Positions 33,419 through 41,405 of a DNA stretch of 50,975 nt are shown in pieces (position 1 is the stretch's first letter; each line of letters begins with the position of its first letter). Source of the stretch: Candidatus Yanofskyibacteriota bacterium (lineage in GTDB: Bacteria; Patescibacteriota; Minisyncoccia; 2-02-FULL-40-12; GWA2-44-9); assembly GCA_003151795.1 (NCBI GenBank), contig PLYL01000022.1, forward strand, positions 1 through 50,975. The letters run 5' to 3'. The notes under the pieces are model-generated. The model worked only from the letters and a program-made list of their open reading frames with translations. It was not told the DNA's origin and made no database searches. The position numbers and the translations under genes are program-made.

Positions 33419-33607
33419 TTAAGAGGTGACTGGTGGCTCTTCCTCATCTTCTTCTTCATCCTCGTCATTTTCATCCGTGTCGTCTTTGTCCACATCTAGG
33501 TCATCTTCCTCATCTTCATCCTCGTCGGGCTTGTCTGGGTCTACATCAGCTTCGAGATTAAGCATCTTCTTTTCGAGTGATTCTTCCAACAAGGACTGGT
33601 CAGTCAT
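33419..33607 (-). CDS. Small, extremely acidic protein
   Basis: 62 residues, over half Asp/Glu from residue 20 on (DEDEDEEDDLDVDKDDTDENDEDEEEDE in pieces), unstructured. The N-terminus MTDQSLLEESLEKKMLNL could form a helix. It lies between a terminator and ruvC. No family can be assigned; the opposite strand reads poly-Ser and is less likely. Could be an RNAP- or ribosome-associated acidic tail protein, but this is speculation. Confidence 0.45.
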   Translation of the reverse strand: MTDQSLLEESLEKKMLNLEADVDPDKPDEDEDEEDDLDVDKDDTDENDEDEEEDEEEPPVTS

Positions 33608-33682
33608 AGCGACTGTAAATATCTTCTTTGCGCCGAGCAGATTCCATTAGGAAACAGCACTCATTCACAAACAAGATGGTTA

Positions 33683-34156
33683 TTATACCGATATTCTAGT
33701 AGACGCGGAGCAAATTGCAATAGCTAAGGCGTCGGCGGCGTCATCGGGCTTGATGGGTTCTTTAATATTCAATAGCATCTTAACCATTCGCTGGACCTGG
33801 TCTTTATCGGCTCGGCCATAGGCGCTGATGTTTTGTTTCACTTGTAATGGTGTGAATTCATGGACGGGCAAGTTGTGTTTGGCAAGCGTCAGCATAATCA
33901 CGCCCCGCATCTCACTCACCGCCATCACGGTTTTCTGGTTGTTAAAGAAAAACAGCTTCTCGATACCCGCCGAGTCGGGCTTATATTTTTTAATCAACTT
34001 CGTCAGTGCTTTCTCGGTTTCGATAAAATCAAACAGCTTATCTTTGCCGGTATTGGAAATAATTCCATAGGCAACACAACTCATCTTGTTCCGATCATGC
34101 TGAACGACGCCATAGCCAATTCTGGTTGTGCCGGGATCAATGCCTAATGCTATCAC
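33683..34156 (-). CDS. ruvC: Holliday junction resolvase RuvC
   Basis: 157 residues, GTG start. The N-terminal ALGIDPGTTRIGYG carries the first catalytic Asp (residue 6), GIEKLFFFNNQKT the Glu, and PDDAADALAIAIC the C-terminal acidic pair. It cuts Holliday junctions handed over by RuvAB. It lies in one direction with yebC and ruvB; ruvA is not in this window. Confidence 0.95.
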   Translation of the reverse strand: MIALGIDPGTTRIGYGVVQHDRNKMSCVAYGIISNTGKDKLFDFIETEKALTKLIKKYKPDSAGIEKLFFFNNQKTVMAVSEMRGVIMLTLAKHNLPVHEFTPLQVKQNISAYGRADKDQVQRMVKMLLNIKEPIKPDDAADALAIAICSASTRISV

Positions 34157-34225
34157 TAGCGTGCAAGCGGTAAGCTAGTAAGTCGGCAAGCTTTTTGCTT
34201 ACACGCTTATCAGCTTACATACTTA

Positions 34226-34732
34226 TTAGCTTTCCAAGTTTGAGGCCACATCATCGACATCGTCTTGGTCATCGAGGGCTTCAAAGAGGGAATCGAGTTT
34301 GGCGTGGTCTTCGGGGCTAATTTCAGCGGGGGTGTGGAACATCCAATCGATGCTTCTGGGTTGAACCATTTTGGCATGGTGGCCGGTTAGTATATTTCGT
34401 ATTTCCGTAATGGTGCGATTCGAATTATCGGTAATGGCTTTAATCTTTAAAGCAACTCCGCCGGGACCGATAGCTTCAACCATAATTTCTTGGAGCTGGG
34501 CCGCCGACTTGTCCGACACTTTCTTGATGGCTCGGTCGATGTTTTCCTTGGGCATATTCGCGGCTCGAGCTTGTTCAATCGCGCCAGCGAGCGTGGAATT
34601 GGATTTTTGGTCGCTTCCATTGCGGGCGGCAAGAGTAATATTCTTTGAAAGTTTCGAAAACAGCTGGCCGCGTTTCTGGTCAGTCGCGCCTTTCTTGTGC
34701 TTGATTGTCGACCATTTCGAATGCCCGCTCAT
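34226..34732 (-). CDS. yebC: YebC/PmpR-family protein, short form
   Basis: 168 residues against about 240 in typical members. MSGHSKWSTIKHKKGATDQKRGQLFSKLSKNI is the invariant start and NMPKENIDRAIKK the end of domain I. Part of domains II/III is shortened, and the C-terminus is acidic. Recent work links the family to translation of difficult sequences; older work calls it a transcriptional regulator. Neighbour of ruvC as in many bacteria. Confidence 0.9.
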   Translation of the reverse strand: MSGHSKWSTIKHKKGATDQKRGQLFSKLSKNITLAARNGSDQKSNSTLAGAIEQARAANMPKENIDRAIKKVSDKSAAQLQEIMVEAIGPGGVALKIKAITDNSNRTITEIRNILTGHHAKMVQPRSIDWMFHTPAEISPEDHAKLDSLFEALDDQDDVDDVASNLES

Positions 34733-34771
34733 AGGATAGTAATTAGGACTTAGAAATTAGTAATTAGAAAT

Positions 34772-35866
34772 TTATAAATCCAGCCCCGCATTTTTGGGTG
34801 GATTTATTTTGATGTGTTTGTAGCCACCCGGAGTGAGGACACGGCCTTTGGAGGTGCGGGCGAGGAGGCCGAGTTGCATGAGGTAGGGTTCGTAGACATC
34901 TTCGACCGTCGCTTCTTCTTCAGAGATGGTCGCGGCGATGGTTTTCAAGCCCACGGGTCCGCCCGCGAATTTTTCGGCGATAGTGAGGAGGATCTTCCGG
35001 TCGGTGTCTTCCAGGCCCTTGTCGTCGACCTCCAGCATGTCTAATGCTTGTTTAGCTAGTTCAGCAGTGATCACCGTATCCTTCATCCCGTCAGAAGTCA
35101 CGCTCGCGCTCGGAGCGCGAGTCCGGAGGACCTTGGCGGGGCTACTTCCCACGGGATTCATCTGGGCGAAATCACGGACGCGTTTGAGTAGCCGATTCGC
35201 CACCCGAGGCGTATACCTAGAAGCAACAGCAATCGCTTTGATCGCTTCGGGTTCGGCTTTAACGCCCAGCAACTTGGCGGAACGGGCGATGATTTTGGAT
35301 ATTTCGGCTTCGTTGTAGAAATCTAAACGGAAGCTAACACCGAAGCGAGAACGAAAAGGCGCCGACAACAACGAAATCTTAGTCGTGGCGGCGATGAGAG
35401 TAAAACGGGGGAGTCCAATCTGGAGGGTTTTGGCACTGTTGCCTTTGCCGATGACGATATCGAGATTAAAGTTCTCCATGGCCGGATAAATAACTTCCTC
35501 AACGCTTTTATTGAGGCGGTGGACTTCATCTATGAATAACACATCGCCATCTTGAAGGCCCGTCAGAATCGAGCCGACATCGCCGGCTTTTTCCAGGGCC
35601 GTGCCGGAAGTGATTTTAATCGAAGTACCCAGTTCTTTGGCTATAAGGTAAGAAAGGGTGGTTTTACCGAGGCCGGACGGGCCATGAAGCAAGAGGTGCT
35701 CGATGGGCTCATTGCGCTTCTTGGCCGCGCCAATCATGACCTTGAGGTTGGCCTTTATTTTCTCTTGGCCGATATACTCATCAAATGTCTTTGGCCGGAG
35801 GGCCTGATCGAGCAATTGGTCGTCTAGGACGGCTACCGGAGTTGTGGAAGAAGGCTGTTGTTTCAT
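34772..35866 (-). CDS. ruvB: Holliday junction branch-migration helicase RuvB
   Basis: 364 residues. AAA+ ATPase with Walker [11 protein letters not shown] (near 63-72), Walker [10 protein letters not shown], sensor IAATTK and arginine finger region FRSRFG. The C-terminal winged helix ends with [16 protein letters not shown]. Between RVRDFAQMN and [12 protein letters not shown] an unusual ~27-residue insertion ([20 protein letters not shown] and on) is encoded by a sequence containing the palindrome ctcgcgctcggagcgcgag (35103-35121). Confidence 0.95.
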   Translation of the reverse strand: MKQQPSSTTPVAVLDDQLLDQALRPKTFDEYIGQEKIKANLKVMIGAAKKRNEPIEHLLLHGPSGLGKTTLSYLIAKELGTSIKITSGTALEKAGDVGSILTGLQDGDVLFIDEVHRLNKSVEEVIYPAMENFNLDIVIGKGNSAKTLQIGLPRFTLIAATTKISLLSAPFRSRFGVSFRLDFYNEAEISKIIARSAKLLGVKAEPEAIKAIAVASRYTPRVANRLLKRVRDFAQMNPVGSSPAKVLRTRAPSASVTSDGMKDTVITAELAKQALDMLEVDDKGLEDTDRKILLTIAEKFAGGPVGLKTIAATISEEEATVEDVYEPYLMQLGLLARTSKGRVLTPGGYKHIKINPPKNAGLDL

Positions 35867-35874
35867 TGGGCTTG

Positions 35875-35939
35875 ACCCCTCACTTGAAAAGCAGTTACTT
35901 GCAGTATTGGGGCCAATTTCTGCTTTTCAAGTGAGGGGT
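35875..35939. repeat. Perfect 20-bp inverted repeat upstream of ruvB
   Basis: acccctcacttgaaaagcag (35875-35894) and its exact complement (35920-35939), 25-nt loop. It would form a strong hairpin in the ruvB leader. Its right edge is the first base of the -35 box of the plus-strand RNA promoter, so it may also coordinate the two divergent transcripts. Confidence 0.85.
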
Positions 35940-35967
35940 TGACATTCTCCTTAATTTGGATTAAAAT
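35939..35967 (+). promoter_or_regulatory. Sigma70-type promoter driving the 36.0-kb structured RNA
   Basis: TTGACA (35939-35944), 17-bp spacer, TAAAAT (35962-35967). Nothing coding follows for more than 300 bp on this strand; the next sequence is the long-stem RNA. Confidence 0.75.
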
Positions 35968-35973
35968 ATAAGC

Positions 35974-36153
35974 ATAGTATCGACTCGGAAGGACCTCTTT
36001 AATCTGTAGGCAATTAGACTGCTCCTTAAACGTGGCGGTCTAATCGGGGTATTATCGTGATGGGCGACTCGGCCTCGGCTGGGTCTACCCTCTGACCTAT
36101 CCTGGCCTGCTTCCTTATGGAAACAGGTTTTTGCCTACAGATTAAAAAGGTCC
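35974..36153 (+). ncRNA. Structured RNA C (long closing stem, promoter-driven)
   Basis: Closing arms of about 23 bp (35991-36013 with 36131-36153) are almost fully complementary. Inside are a hairpin TTAGAC...GTCTAA (36014-36043) and a hairpin CCTGCTTCC-TTAT-GGAAACAGG (36117 region). The overall plan, a long closing stem with an internal open region, is reminiscent of 6S RNA, but I see no specific 6S sequence signature and do not claim it. A plus-strand promoter fits the start. Confidence 0.6.
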
Positions 36154-36200
36154 TATTAACTTAGTGGGCGCACGCTCTCGCCTTCGGCTACCGAGCGGCT

Positions 36201-36296
36201 CTTGGCCAACTGCTTCGTTGAATCCTCCGCTTGCTCCTCGCTGTACCACTAGTACAGCTCGTCGCAATGCTCGGATTCGCCTCGCATTTGACCAAG
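36201..36296. repeat. Large intergenic hairpin F
   Basis: The outer arms cttggccaa/ttgaccaag, a middle stem aatcc/ggatt, and a perfect inner hairpin gctgtac-cacta-gtacagc make an imperfect palindrome of 96 nt. It lies between RNA C and pilB (154-317 nt gap) and is probably the 3' end structure of one of them. Confidence 0.6.
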
Positions 36297-36317
36297 CCAC
36301 TGGCGTTAATTAATCTA

Positions 36318-38015
36318 TCAACCCAAAATGCGTTCAATCTCGTCAAACGAGGTTACGCCGGCCAGTAATTTCAAATACGCGTCTTGGCGCATCGTAATCA
36401 TCCCTTGCTTGACCGCTAATTCCGTAACATCGGCCATCGACGGATTCGACATAATTAATTTCTCCATCTCCGGCGTGACATGGAAAGCCTCGTAGACGCC
36501 GATACGGCCCTTGTAGCCGGTGGTGTTGCACTTCTCACAGCCGACCGGTTCAAAAATTTCCATATTCTCGGTCAAAGTAGGAACTTTGTCAGCCAGAGGC
36601 TGACCCGCCTTTGGCGGGAATTTACCCCTAAGGGGTTCAAGGTCGGTTTTTATTTTGGCTAATCGACCGGCGGCTAATGGTTTTTTGGCTCGGCAATTTT
36701 CACACAATTTTCTTAACAAGCGCTGGGCCATGGCCATGCGGATGGCGGGCGCGATAATTTGAGGCTGGACTTTCAGATCAATCAGGCGGGGGATAGTGCC
36801 GGCCGCGTCGTTGGTGTGAATCGTCGAAAGCACCAAGTGGCCCGTCAGAGCCGCGTTCAAAGCGATCTCGGCGGTTTCATTATCTCGGATTTCACCGACC
36901 AGAATAATGTCGGGGTCTTGGCGGACAATCGAGCGCAGGCCGTCGGCAAAAGTGTATCCTTTGGCGGGATCAACTTGGGTTTGGGAGATGCCGGTAATGT
37001 GATATTCAATCGGATCTTCAATGGTGATAATCTTTTCTTCCGATGAGTTTAAAAAGTTCACGAAGGCATACAGCGTCGTGGTCTTGCCGGAACCGGTCGG
37101 GCCGGTGGTCAGGATAGCGCCCGTCGGTTTGGCCAACTGTTCCTTCATCATGTCGAGGAAATCGGGGCGCATGCCCAAGTCTTCGAGCTTGCCTTTGATA
37201 CTGCGCGGGTCGAGCAAACGCATGACGATGGTCTCGCCGAATTCGCTGGGCAGGATAGAAACACGGACCTCGATATCGATGCCGCCCTCGCGGATCGTAA
37301 ACCGGCCGTCTTGGGGCGCACGCTGGATGTTGAGTTTGAGGTGCGAGAGAACTTTAATGCGATTCACCACTTTTTCATATGATGCGCTTTCGATGGTGGT
37401 CACGTCTTCCAGAACGCCATCCATGCGGTAGCGGAGACGGGCATTTTCGTGAGTCGGTTCAAAGTGAATGTCCGAAGCGCCAATCTTCAAAGCGCCGGCC
37501 AAGAGAATTTCCAGCATCTTGGTAACGGATACGCTGGCGACCTGTTGCTGAAGATCTTTGATTGACCCAATTTTGCTTTGGAGTTCGGCCAGGTCGGCTT
37601 CTTTAATATCAATCGAGCCGACTTCAAAGGTGTCGACGCGTTTTAGGTTAATGTATCTCTGCCAGGCATGAGCAAGGCCGGCGGGGGAGGTCATGATGAT
37701 GTGAATCGTGAATCCGCGGGTTTTGAGACTTTTGATTGATTCCAAACCGTCAATTTTGGCGGGGTCGGTAGTAGCGACGGTTAGAGCCACGCCTGTTTTG
37801 AGGATAATAGCGAAATTTCCGGCTCGGGCTTCTTCTTCGGAAACTAAACCCAGCGCGCCGGTGTCGATGGGCGCCGAGGCCAGGTCGGAAAAAGGGATAC
37901 CAAGCTTCTGGGCCGCCGCCTGGAACGAATCCTTGCTTCCATGAGCGCTGATTTGCCCCAGCTTTTTCTCCAATTCTTCCTCTCGTTTTACTTGCGGTGT
38001 TTTGGGGTCTGCCAT
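36318..38015 (-). CDS. pilB: Type IV pilus/type II secretion assembly ATPase (PilB/GspE)
   Basis: 565 residues. N-terminal GspE-N-like domain (~20-140), then the ATPase with Walker A GPTGSGKTTT, Asp box (ITIEDPIEY), Walker B (DIILVGEIRDNETA) and His box (LVLSTIHTNDA). A four-cysteine zinc element follows (CENC, then CEKC). Between the two Cys pairs is an insertion EPLRGKFPPKAGQPLADK encoded by two palindromes (36604-36618 and 36624-36636). It would power pilus extension. No other pilus gene is next to it here. Confidence 0.95.
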   Translation of the reverse strand: MADPKTPQVKREEELEKKLGQISAHGSKDSFQAAAQKLGIPFSDLASAPIDTGALGLVSEEEARAGNFAIILKTGVALTVATTDPAKIDGLESIKSLKTRGFTIHIIMTSPAGLAHAWQRYINLKRVDTFEVGSIDIKEADLAELQSKIGSIKDLQQQVASVSVTKMLEILLAGALKIGASDIHFEPTHENARLRYRMDGVLEDVTTIESASYEKVVNRIKVLSHLKLNIQRAPQDGRFTIREGGIDIEVRVSILPSEFGETIVMRLLDPRSIKGKLEDLGMRPDFLDMMKEQLAKPTGAILTTGPTGSGKTTTLYAFVNFLNSSEEKIITIEDPIEYHITGISQTQVDPAKGYTFADGLRSIVRQDPDIILVGEIRDNETAEIALNAALTGHLVLSTIHTNDAAGTIPRLIDLKVQPQIIAPAIRMAMAQRLLRKLCENCRAKKPLAAGRLAKIKTDLEPLRGKFPPKAGQPLADKVPTLTENMEIFEPVGCEKCNTTGYKGRIGVYEAFHVTPEMEKLIMSNPSMADVTELAVKQGMITMRQDAYLKLLAGVTSFDEIERILG

Positions 38016-38123
38016 TCCTGTAATTATATCACCTTAGTTTGTTTGGGATATCACCAACCCTGTGTCTGGCCATACCCTAACGGACTGAATAGCAAAGTAA
38101 ATGTTTTTTTGTGGATAAGCTTC

Positions 38124-38304
38124 GCCATCGTGATTCTTTCGCTGTTCTCTCCGCTCGTCTCGTATCCTCAACCTCGTTATTGTTCCGAACAAAAAGGCCA
38201 CCTGATTTACGCTTCGCTACAAACATCCTTTTTGTTACCGGAACAATTTCTTCGCTTTCGGTACGAGAGTAGAGCGTCGTTCAACGCTCAGAAATCACGA
38301 TGGC
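38124..38304. repeat. Large intergenic hairpin D
   Basis: gccatcgtgatt (38124-38135) pairs with aatcacgatggc (38293-38304). Inner pairings are ctcgta/tacgag and ttgttcc-aacaaaaagg with cctttttgtta-ggaacaa. It fills most of the 350-nt gap between pilB and hicB. Composition (repeated cttcgct/gctcg words) resembles hairpin F. A 133-residue frame crossing it (37941-38342) is palindrome translation and not called. Confidence 0.6.
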
Positions 38305-38371
38305 TCCGCTTCTTTTGGTTGGAGCAAAGAAAGAGTTTGTAAATTTTAAGGGTCTATACTACAATGACCGC

Positions 38372-38608
38372 ATGACGACGAAGAATCAATTTACGGCTGT
38401 ATATAAAAAGACCAAAGATTGGTTTATTGCTTGGGTTGAAGAAATTCCCGGCGTAAATACTCAAGGGAAAACCATGAAAGAAGTTCGTGAAAATCTACAC
38501 GAGGCCCTTTTGCTTGTCCTTGAAACCAATCGTAATCACTCAAGATCTGCTCTAAAAAAAGACTCCTCTGCTAAACGAGAGCTTATTAGTGTAAGGCTGT
38601 CTGCGTAA
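38372..38608 (+). CDS. hicB: HicB-family antitoxin
   Basis: 78 residues. The FTAVYKKTKDWFIAWVEEIPGVNTQGKTMKEVRENLHEALLLVLE pattern is the partial RNase H-like fold of HicB antitoxins. The start was set at ATG 38372, where homology begins; the frame is open further upstream. The Lys/Arg-rich tail lacks an obvious HTH domain. The TAA overlaps the toxin ATG by one base. Confidence 0.9.
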   Translation: MTTKNQFTAVYKKTKDWFIAWVEEIPGVNTQGKTMKEVRENLHEALLLVLETNRNHSRSALKKDSSAKRELISVRLSA

Positions 38609-38796
38609 TGAAGCGGAGAGATTTTATTCTCCACCTAAAAAAATATCACTGTTTTCTTGTCCGTGAGGGAGCAAACCACTCTATTTTTCGTAATGTAAAA
38701 AACAATCAGGTCTCCACTGTTCCCAGGCACAACGAAATTGATAATTTTCTATGTAAAAAGATATGCAAGGACCTCGGTGTTCCTCGCATAAAGTAA
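38608..38796 (+). CDS. hicA: HicA-family mRNA interferase toxin
   Basis: 62 residues. KRRDFILHLKKYHCFLVREGANHSIFRN contains the double-stranded RNA-binding-like fold with the catalytic His (GANHSIF, usually GSHH). Antitoxin-first order, opposite to E. coli hicAB. Cleaves mRNA when unbound by HicB. Confidence 0.9.
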   Translation: MKRRDFILHLKKYHCFLVREGANHSIFRNVKNNQVSTVPRHNEIDNFLCKKICKDLGVPRIK

Positions 38797-38827
38797 AGAT
38801 TCCTCAAGATTATTTCTGGCCCAGCTC

Positions 38828-38851
38828 CCAATCGTGCAGATTGTGAGAAAA
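38828..38851 (+). repeat. 24-nt dispersed repeat, copy 2
   Basis: Identical to 24165-24188 (3' arm of hairpin A). Here it stands in the 173-bp gap between hicA and the restriction-methylase gene, without the matching 5' arm. Confidence 0.85.
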
Positions 38852-38969
38852 GTAACAAGGCCCCGCTTCTTTTGATGTTGATAAGTTTTCACGGGCTGTG
38901 AGTTTATAAGGGTTTTTTGATTAGTCCCACAGGGTGTACAACATGTAAAAATTCACATATCATAAGGGT

Positions 38970-41282
38970 ATGCCCGAGTTAACTAAATCACTAGAAAGTG
39001 CAACGAGGAAAAAAATAGACAATTGGCTTAGAGAATTAGGGTGGAACATATTTGAAGATTCTCCTGATTGTAATGTATTCACGGAGCGAGCAAAAACTAT
39101 CGAACAAAATAAAAAGTTTGGTGGCAAAAAACCCGACTATGTTCTTTACAAAACTGGTACCGACAATCCAATAGGAATTATTGAAGCAAAGAGAAAGGGG
39201 CAGTCGATTGATGAGGCATTACAGCAGGGTATAGAAAGATACGCCAAACCAATTGGTGTCGATATTGTATTTGCGATTGACGGTACTTTTGTAAAAGCAT
39301 TTTCAATTTCGGAAAATTCAGTATTAATGCTAGATAACGAATCTCTGCTAGAGCTTGTTTCGGAAAAAAAATTACTTCGATTTATCAATGAGGGAGCGAC
39401 TATAAAAGAAGCCCCAGACACAGTAAGACACTCTCGCGAGGAGTTGATTCAGACATTTCGCTGGGCGAATGACTTATTAAGAAAAGAAGGATTGAGAAAT
39501 CTCGACAGATTTGTTGAATTTGCCAACATTTTATTCATAAAGATAATGAGTGAAATCGAGAATGAACGAGAAGCGACTGGTGAGCCACGTCGCTTGGACG
39601 CATCTCTTTGTTGGGAAAGTTTTTCAGAAATGGAAGACCCGAAACAAATGTTGAACTATATCAATAATTCAGTTCTTAAAGATGGGTTTGCAAAAAAGTA
39701 TAACCACAGTGATGATATTTTTCAAAAAACATTACAAATTCGCAACCCCGATACCGTTAAAGATATAGTCAACAGATTATCAAAATTAACCTTAATAAAT
39801 ACGGAGTCAGAAATAAAAGGAGATGCTTTTGAATATTTTTTGAAAGAATTGGCATCAGGGAACGATCTGGGAGAATACTTTACGCCTCGACATGTTGTAA
39901 AACTAATGACCAATATTGTTAACCCAAAATACGGGCAGGCTATATATGACCCATGTTGTGGTACTGGTGGATTTCTGATTGAAGCGTTTAGGCATATAAA
40001 AAAGTCATGCAATACAAACGACAAGGAAATAATGAAAAAACTGACCGAAGACACTATTTTTGGGGTTGAACTAACCGATACTTATAAAATTGCCAAGATG
40101 AACATGATTATTATTGGTGACGGTCACAATAATATAGTTCAAGGAGATTCATTATCTCCACAGTCAAAAAAAGATGAATTTAGTGAGGTTGTTTTAACCA
40201 ACCCACCCTACAGCCAAAAAACAGACTACGGCGAATATTATCCTGTTACATCAAAACAGGCTGATCCAATATTTCTACAACACATAGTCCTTTCACTAAA
40301 AGATGGTGGTGAAGCGGCAGTTATTGTTCCGGAGGGCTTATTATTTAGAAGCGGAGTTTTTGAACAAGTGAGGAAATACCTGTTGGAAAAATGCGATTTG
40401 AAATCTGTTATATCTTTGCCCGCGGGAGTCTTCTTGCCCTACACGGATGTTAAAACAGACGTGATTATTTTCGAGAAAGGTAAATCTACTAAACGAGTTT
40501 GGTTTTATGAAATATTAAATGATGGCTTTGAGCTTAATAGAAATAGACGTCCAATAAAAGGTAGTGATATTCCCGATTTATTAGAAAAGTGGGGCGAAAA
40601 ACCAGAATCTGAAAAAAGCTGGTGGGTAGACATAGAAAAAATAAAAGACAAAGACTTTAGTTTGAAGCCGGATGATTATAAATTTCATGAAAAAGTTAAG
40701 AGTAAATACCCACTAGTTAGATTGGAGGATGTGGCAGAAATATCCGCTGGCTCCACTGCGTCTCAAAATAGAAGCCATTACGAGAGTGGGAGATACCCAT
40801 TTATTCGAGTAAAAGATTTAGCTTTTCCAGAAAATTGGAAATTTGTTGTAAAAACAAGGGACAAAGTAAATGATTTGGCCGTTCAAGAGAAACGGTTGGT
40901 TAAAGTAAAAAAACATTCTATCATTTTTCCTAAAAGTGGCATCTCGCTCCTGCATAATAAAAGAGCAATTTTAAGCGAGGATTCCTTTGTTGTAAATCAC
41001 TTTGCCATCTTATACCCAAACGCAGAAAAAATTGACTATCAGTATCTTTATTACGTTCTTAAAAAAATTGATATGGGAAAATACTGCAATAGAACAACAC
41101 TTCCATCGTTAAATCTATCCGTAATAAAAGAAATAAAGATTCCGTTACCACCCTTGAATAAGCAACGAGAAATTGTAGATAACATTATTGAGCGCGAGAA
41201 TATGATCAAAGAAACCTCCAGCAAGGTTGAATCTTACCAGAAGGAGATTCAAGGTCAGTTGGATAATTTGTTTGAAGAATGA
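38970..41282 (+). CDS. Single-chain restriction-modification-specificity protein (type IIG/type I-like)
   Basis: 770 residues. An N-terminal PD-(D/E)xK nuclease-type domain has KKPDYVLY (PD at 55-56) and GIIEAK (EAK at 72-74). A HsdM-like helical domain precedes an N6-adenine methylase with SAM motif I DPCCGTGGF (from ~327) and catalytic NPPY (411-414). The last ~190 residues (from ~575, YPLVRLEDVAEISAGSTASQ) form one HsdS-type target-recognition half, ending in PLPPLNKQREIVDNIIE and a coiled coil. No separate hsdR or hsdS is near. A motor domain is absent, so cutting would not need translocation. TATCAT at 38958-38963 is 7 nt before the ATG. Confidence 0.88.
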   Translation: MPELTKSLESATRKKIDNWLRELGWNIFEDSPDCNVFTERAKTIEQNKKFGGKKPDYVLYKTGTDNPIGIIEAKRKGQSIDEALQQGIERYAKPIGVDIVFAIDGTFVKAFSISENSVLMLDNESLLELVSEKKLLRFINEGATIKEAPDTVRHSREELIQTFRWANDLLRKEGLRNLDRFVEFANILFIKIMSEIENEREATGEPRRLDASLCWESFSEMEDPKQMLNYINNSVLKDGFAKKYNHSDDIFQKTLQIRNPDTVKDIVNRLSKLTLINTESEIKGDAFEYFLKELASGNDLGEYFTPRHVVKLMTNIVNPKYGQAIYDPCCGTGGFLIEAFRHIKKSCNTNDKEIMKKLTEDTIFGVELTDTYKIAKMNMIIIGDGHNNIVQGDSLSPQSKKDEFSEVVLTNPPYSQKTDYGEYYPVTSKQADPIFLQHIVLSLKDGGEAAVIVPEGLLFRSGVFEQVRKYLLEKCDLKSVISLPAGVFLPYTDVKTDVIIFEKGKSTKRVWFYEILNDGFELNRNRRPIKGSDIPDLLEKWGEKPESEKSWWVDIEKIKDKDFSLKPDDYKFHEKVKSKYPLVRLEDVAEISAGSTASQNRSHYESGRYPFIRVKDLAFPENWKFVVKTRDKVNDLAVQEKRLVKVKKHSIIFPKSGISLLHNKRAILSEDSFVVNHFAILYPNAEKIDYQYLYYVLKKIDMGKYCNRTTLPSLNLSVIKEIKIPLPPLNKQREIVDNIIERENMIKETSSKVESYQKEIQGQLDNLFEE

Positions 41283-41290
41283 CCGCAGAG

Positions 41291-41319
41291 TTGACTTGGG
41301 GATAACCATCTGGTATTAT
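41291..41319 (+). promoter_or_regulatory. Promoter of nusA-tig
   Basis: TTGACT (41291-41296), 17-bp spacer, TATTAT (41314-41319). It leaves a ~80-nt leader with a small hairpin (ccgc-gaga-gcgg, near 41352-41363). Confidence 0.8.
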
Positions 41320-41405
41320 TGGGGAGTAAGTCAGCTCTATAGTGTTAACGGTCCGCGAGAGCGGGCTTGTTTCTTTAAATAACCAACAATTAACTAACCA
41401 AAACT

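Noticed and set aside
33426-33650. A plus-strand poly-Ser frame opposite the acidic gene
   Set aside because: Its composition is a simple antisense of Asp/Glu codons, it overlaps a terminator region and has no start signal; the minus-strand acidic frame is the more plausible reading.
35974-36153. Firm identification as 6S RNA
   Set aside because: Only the general shape fits; no sequence signature or covariation evidence can be seen from one sequence.
38300-38371. Longer HicB start at 38300
   Set aside because: The extra residues are encoded by the end of hairpin D and are not HicB-like; ATG 38372 fits the family start.
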